Source: Candidatus Limimorpha equi | Lineage (GTDB): Bacteria; Bacteroidota; Bacteroidia; Bacteroidales; F082 | DNA length: 8,797 bases | Reading direction: 5' to 3' | Assembly (NCBI GenBank): GCA_018065885.1 | Contig: JAGHSL010000085.1 | Coordinates: forward strand, 1-8,797 | Part shown: positions 6,958-8,797 of the stretch, in pieces | How the letters are laid out: every line of letters begins with the position of its first letter | Numbering within the stretch: position 1 is the first letter of the stretch | Notes under the pieces: model-generated | Told to the model about the DNA's origin: nothing | Database searches by the model: none | The model's input: the letters and a program-made list of their open reading frames with translations, nothing else | Translations under genes and position numbers: made by a program

Positions 6958-7287
6958 TCATTTGATTTTGCCAATGGTCTTTGGACAAGTGGCCTGATGA
7001 ATAAGGGAAATGATTCTGATTGTAGTTTTTGTTACGGAATAAATGATGTAATAATTCCCATAAATTACATTCCTATAAATTTTCCTTTCCGAACTTGGAA
7101 TAAATCGGCTTTTAGGATTCGCGTTTGGAAAGGATTGAATTGATTCAATACGCGACATGATGCCTTTATAAAATCTTTCGGAAACTTTATCTCCGAATAC
7201 GGTAGAGCCAAACATTACTACGGTTTCCAACTCGTTTAGAAAATTCTCTGTAACGGTTAGTTTAAGTTTGGCTGGCTCCTTTGGCAT
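6958..7287 (-). CDS. RelE/ParE-family toxin of a type II toxin-antitoxin pair
   Basis: This is a 109-residue basic protein. The pattern TENFLNELE...FGDKVSERFYKGI followed by SFPNANPKSRF, RKIYRNVIYGNYYIIYSV and IRIISLIHQ is characteristic of the ParE/RelE toxin fold: two N-terminal helices, then a beta sheet with conserved arginines (Arg72, Arg91) and a C-terminal histidine (His97). Such toxins either cut mRNA on the ribosome (RelE-like) or poison gyrase (ParE-like); sequence alone does not settle which. The frame is also open to an ATG at 7308 (7 residues longer), but the ATG at 7287 overlaps the stop of the preceding 55-aa ORF as TGATG, the usual translational coupling in such pairs, so I choose 7287. 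The tail TCPKTIGKIK lies just past the core fold. It sits between tonB and folC, which are commonly neighbours, and looks like an inserted module. Confidence 0.82.
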   Translation of the reverse strand: MPKEPAKLKLTVTENFLNELETVVMFGSTVFGDKVSERFYKGIMSRIESIQSFPNANPKSRFIPSSERKIYRNVIYGNYYIIYSVTKTTIRIISLIHQATCPKTIGKIK

Positions 7288-7454
7288 CAAATGTTTTCGG
7301 CTTTCCATGTTGCAAACCTGCTAATAAAATCTTCAAGACTCATATCGCCCGACTTTTCATCTTTTCTGATTTTTTTCAGGATGTCCTCTTCTGAAGTTTC
7401 TGTGTCAGGGTCAGGGAAAAGCCAGTTTATTTTCTTAGTTTTAGTATTCTCCAT
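7287..7454 (-). CDS. Short antitoxin-like protein (partner of the RelE/ParE toxin)
   Basis: This 55-residue ORF was found by reading the minus strand from an ATG at 7454. It begins MENTKTKKINWLFPDPD, continues with an acidic segment TSEEDILKKIRKDEKSG and ends with SLEDFISRFATWKAENI. Its TGA shares one base with the toxin ATG (TGATG), the gene order is antitoxin first, and a purine-rich Shine-Dalgarno-like AAAGGAAA (7461-7468 on the opposite strand) lies just before the start. These features make it the probable antitoxin. I recognise no named antitoxin DNA-binding fold. The protein is short and charged, with a helical C-terminal half (about 35-54) that may wrap the toxin. It is easily missed because of its size. 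Confidence 0.75.
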   Translation of the reverse strand: MENTKTKKINWLFPDPDTETSEEDILKKIRKDEKSGDMSLEDFISRFATWKAENI

Positions 7455-7475
7455 GATTCATTTCCTTTCTGGCTG

Positions 7476-7483
7476 CAAACATA
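7476..7483 (-). promoter_or_regulatory. -7 box of the toxin-antitoxin operon
   Basis: On the minus strand this reads TATGTTTG, an exact TAnnTTTG match, 22 bases before the antitoxin ATG. No TTG is found at the expected -33 distance. The box lies within the 84-bp spacer after tonB, so the module probably has its own transcription. Confidence 0.55.
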
Positions 7484-7507
7484 CATAAAAAAGATGAATT
7501 TGTATGT
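7479..7507. promoter_or_regulatory. Possible operator of the toxin-antitoxin operon
   Basis: ACATAC (7479-7484) and GTATGT (7502-7507) form a 6-bp inverted repeat with centres 23 bp apart, about two helical turns. One arm overlaps the -7 box. Autoregulation by an antitoxin-toxin complex at such sites is typical of type II systems. The short arms make chance occurrence possible. Confidence 0.3.
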
Positions 7508-7538
7508 GAAAATGAAATCCATTAATTGCCAAACCGCG

Positions 7539-8297
7539 TTACTGATTTATGACGAAAGTATAAGTGATGGTTCCTTTCTGCTCGTCAGGAGCGTTGGGGT
7601 CGGCGGCGAATTTCGATTGCAGGGCGGCGTTTTTGGCTTTGCTGCGCATTTGGCTGTTGACGATGTCGGTGCCTTTGGCGGCGATTTCGGCACGTACCAC
7701 TTTGCCTTCGCGGTTGACCCAGATGTCGACTACAATGTGACCTTCCTCATTGAAATCTTCGTTGGGACGTTCCAGTTTCTTGGCACCACGGCCACCTAAA
7801 CTGTAGCCTGTTCCGTTGCCGCTGCCACCATTGCCGTCATACTGCTTGATGCCGGCCAGTCCGTTGGGTTTGCCTTGGTCGCCGGGTTGGCCGGTTATGC
7901 CATCCGAACCGCCGTCCTGAGCTTTGTCGGAGCCTTTGAATAATGCTCTCTGGTTGACTTTCGGCTGCGGTTTCTCTACAGGTTTGGTTTCCTCTGTTTT
8001 CTTCTTGTTGTCTTTTTTCTTTTCTATGGCAGGGGCTTCTTCGGTGTCTTGCGTCACAATCTCTTCCTTGGTCTTTTGAGGTTGCGTTTGTGCCTTGACT
8101 TCCTCAGGGATAGCCGATTGCTGCGGCTGAATGTCGCCCATACCTTGGTTATACATGCCCAAATCGACTTCCACGCCTTCCTCGCCGGGAAGCGGAAGCG
8201 GTGTGCGGAACGCCATGAGTAATAGCAGGAGCACCACTAATGCGTGTACTACTATTGTGCCAACGATTGCTATGTGTTTATCTTTGTTTGATTTCAT
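7539..8297 (-). CDS. tonB: Energy transducer TonB
   Basis: This 252-residue inner-membrane protein spans the periplasm and passes proton-motive force from ExbB/ExbD to TonB-dependent outer-membrane transporters. It has a short basic N-terminus, one membrane helix (about residues 8-30, IAIVGTIVVHALVVLLLLLM, with the conserved histidine His18), a long linker rich in Pro, Lys, Glu and Gln (about 55-115), a Gly/Asn/Asp-rich stretch (125-170) and a C-terminal domain (about 178-252) with GHIVVDIWVNREGKV and GTITYTFVI strands. The C-terminal domain and the PNAPDEQKG turn are typical of Bacteroidota TonB proteins encoded beside exbD. The frame is open further to 8384, but those 29 extra residues derive from the palindrome-rich spacer and lack membrane-protein character, so I start at the ATG at 8297. 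It probably belongs to the exbD transcript. Confidence 0.93.
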   Translation of the reverse strand: MKSNKDKHIAIVGTIVVHALVVLLLLLMAFRTPLPLPGEEGVEVDLGMYNQGMGDIQPQQSAIPEEVKAQTQPQKTKEEIVTQDTEEAPAIEKKKDNKKKTEETKPVEKPQPKVNQRALFKGSDKAQDGGSDGITGQPGDQGKPNGLAGIKQYDGNGGSGNGTGYSLGGRGAKKLERPNEDFNEEGHIVVDIWVNREGKVVRAEIAAKGTDIVNSQMRSKAKNAALQSKFAADPNAPDEQKGTITYTFVINQ

Positions 8298-8326
8298 GTT
8301 AGGCTTGTCATTTGCTGTTTTAGGCT

Positions 8327-8429
8327 GCCCTTTCAGGGCGTTGTTTTTATTTCTTTTTCGTTTTGCGAAGGGTGTCGCTTGCAAGCTCGCTTTGCCCTTC
8401 GTTTTTATTAAGCTGCCCTTTCAGGGCAG
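8327..8429. repeat. REP-like palindromic cluster between exbD and tonB
   Basis: The palindrome GCCCTTTCAGGGC occurs twice (8327-8339 and 8415-8427). The second copy extends to a perfect 7-bp stem CTGCCCT/AGGGCAG (8413-8429). Between them, CGAAGGG (8366-8372) pairs with CCCTTCG (8395-8401), enclosing the inner palindrome GCTTGCAAGC (8377-8386). GTTTTTATT follows the first and middle hairpins (8343-8351 and 8401-8409). This resembles dispersed extragenic palindromes or a small non-autonomous element. The hairpin plus T-run form is terminator-like only on the plus strand, opposite to the flanking genes. Copy number elsewhere in the genome cannot be seen from here. Confidence 0.7.
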
Positions 8430-8477
8430 ACGCGTGTCCTAAATTCTTCTTTTTTTCTCCTAACTCCTAACTTCAAC

Positions 8478-8511
8478 ACTTTCCACTTTCACACTTTGAA
8501 ACTTTCCACTT
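8478..8511. repeat. Short direct repeat just 3' of exbD
   Basis: ACTTTCCACTT occurs at 8478-8488 and 8501-8511, 23 bp apart, in a low-complexity pyrimidine-rich stretch (8440-8511) next to the exbD stop codon. I see no ORF or promoter there. It is probably slippage-generated spacer DNA. Confidence 0.5.
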
Positions 8512-8512
8512 G

Positions 8513-8797
8513 TTATTTCTTCTGCGAAGTGGCCAAAATCACCTTGTGGTTTGTGCCGGTGGCGTTGTTGATTTCGTTCACGGCATCAATCACGTTGACG
8601 ACGTATTGCACGGGAACGGTCTTGTCCGAGCGTAGCACGACGGTGCCTTCCGTGTCGGCTCCCAACCTTGCATTGATGAGTTCGGATAAAGTGGTTTCGT
8701 CGGCAGGCGTTTCCTCAACGAAATAACTGTATTCTTCATTGATGTAGACGGTTACGGTCTGCTTGGCCATCGTCTTGCTGCTACTCGATGGCAGCAA
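8513..8797 (-). CDS. exbD: ExbD biopolymer transport protein, C-terminal part (5' end outside window)
   Basis: The frame is open from the right edge to a TAA at 8513-8515, giving 94 residues. The text KQTVTVYINEEYSYFVEETP, then TLSELINARL, TVVLRSDKTVPVQYVVNVIDAV and HKVILAT is the periplasmic domain of Bacteroidota ExbD/TolR proteins, in which short beta strands alternate with helices. The N-terminal cytoplasmic segment and membrane helix, with the proton-conducting aspartate, are not in the window. The TTG at the very edge should therefore not be taken as a start. ExbD forms the proton channel with ExbB and drives TonB. Its position 215 bp upstream of tonB on the same strand supports an exbB-exbD-tonB operon. 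I use exbD because tonB follows; a tolR-type role is less likely. Confidence 0.88.
   Translation of the reverse strand: MLPSSSSKTMAKQTVTVYINEEYSYFVEETPADETTLSELINARLGADTEGTVVLRSDKTVPVQYVVNVIDAVNEINNATGTNHKVILATSQKK

Noticed and set aside
7288..7308. Longer toxin start at 7308
   Set aside because: The TGATG overlap with the antitoxin stop and the usual family length favour the ATG at 7287.
8366..8409. Intrinsic terminator of exbD
   Set aside because: The hairpin is followed by T residues only on the plus strand, whereas exbD and tonB are read on the minus strand.

Overview
The window looks like chromosomal DNA from a member of the Bacteroidota, most likely Bacteroidales. The evidence is TAnnTTTG-type -7 promoter boxes upstream of several genes, weak Shine-Dalgarno sequences, a Bacteroidota-style exbD-tonB pair next to folC, and an AAA+/DUF4143-type ATPase of the kind abundant in this phylum. 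I cannot place it to genus. No rRNA, tRNA, transposase or phage gene was seen.

Layout. (1) 1-908, minus strand: the N-terminal 302 residues of a DUF4143-type AAA+ ATPase that runs off the left edge. It is preceded by four copies of a 14-16 bp motif spaced exactly 34 bp apart (929-1044). (2) 1134-4004, plus strand: a two-gene envelope unit with its own promoter. It encodes a PHP-type phosphoesterase held between two membrane helices and an ArnT/PMT-like GT39-family glycosyltransferase. (3) 4005-4039: a 12-bp perfect inverted repeat between convergent genes, probably a shared terminator. (4) 4059-5276, minus strand: peptidase T (pepT) with a well-spaced promoter. (5) 5277-5567: a hairpin-rich intergenic stretch. 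(6) 5568-6854, minus strand: folC. (7) 6958-7454, minus strand: a small toxin-antitoxin pair, with a 55-aa antitoxin ORF and a RelE/ParE-family toxin joined by a TGATG overlap. (8) 7539-8297, minus strand: tonB. (9) 8298-8512: a spacer with REP-like palindromes. (10) 8513-8797, minus strand: the C-terminal part of exbD, running off the right edge.

How the parts fit. The right half is a minus-strand series exbD-tonB-[TA module]-folC-pepT. The Exb/Ton genes energise outer-membrane transport, while folC and pepT are housekeeping metabolism. The TA pair appears to be an insertion in an otherwise ordinary neighbourhood. The left half is more accessory: a putative envelope glycan or lipid modification pair next to an ATPase with a distinctive iterated upstream repeat. 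The two items most worth following are the 34-bp-phased repeat array upstream of the ATPase and the PHP/GT39 pair. I found no clear evidence of a wholly new multi-gene system.
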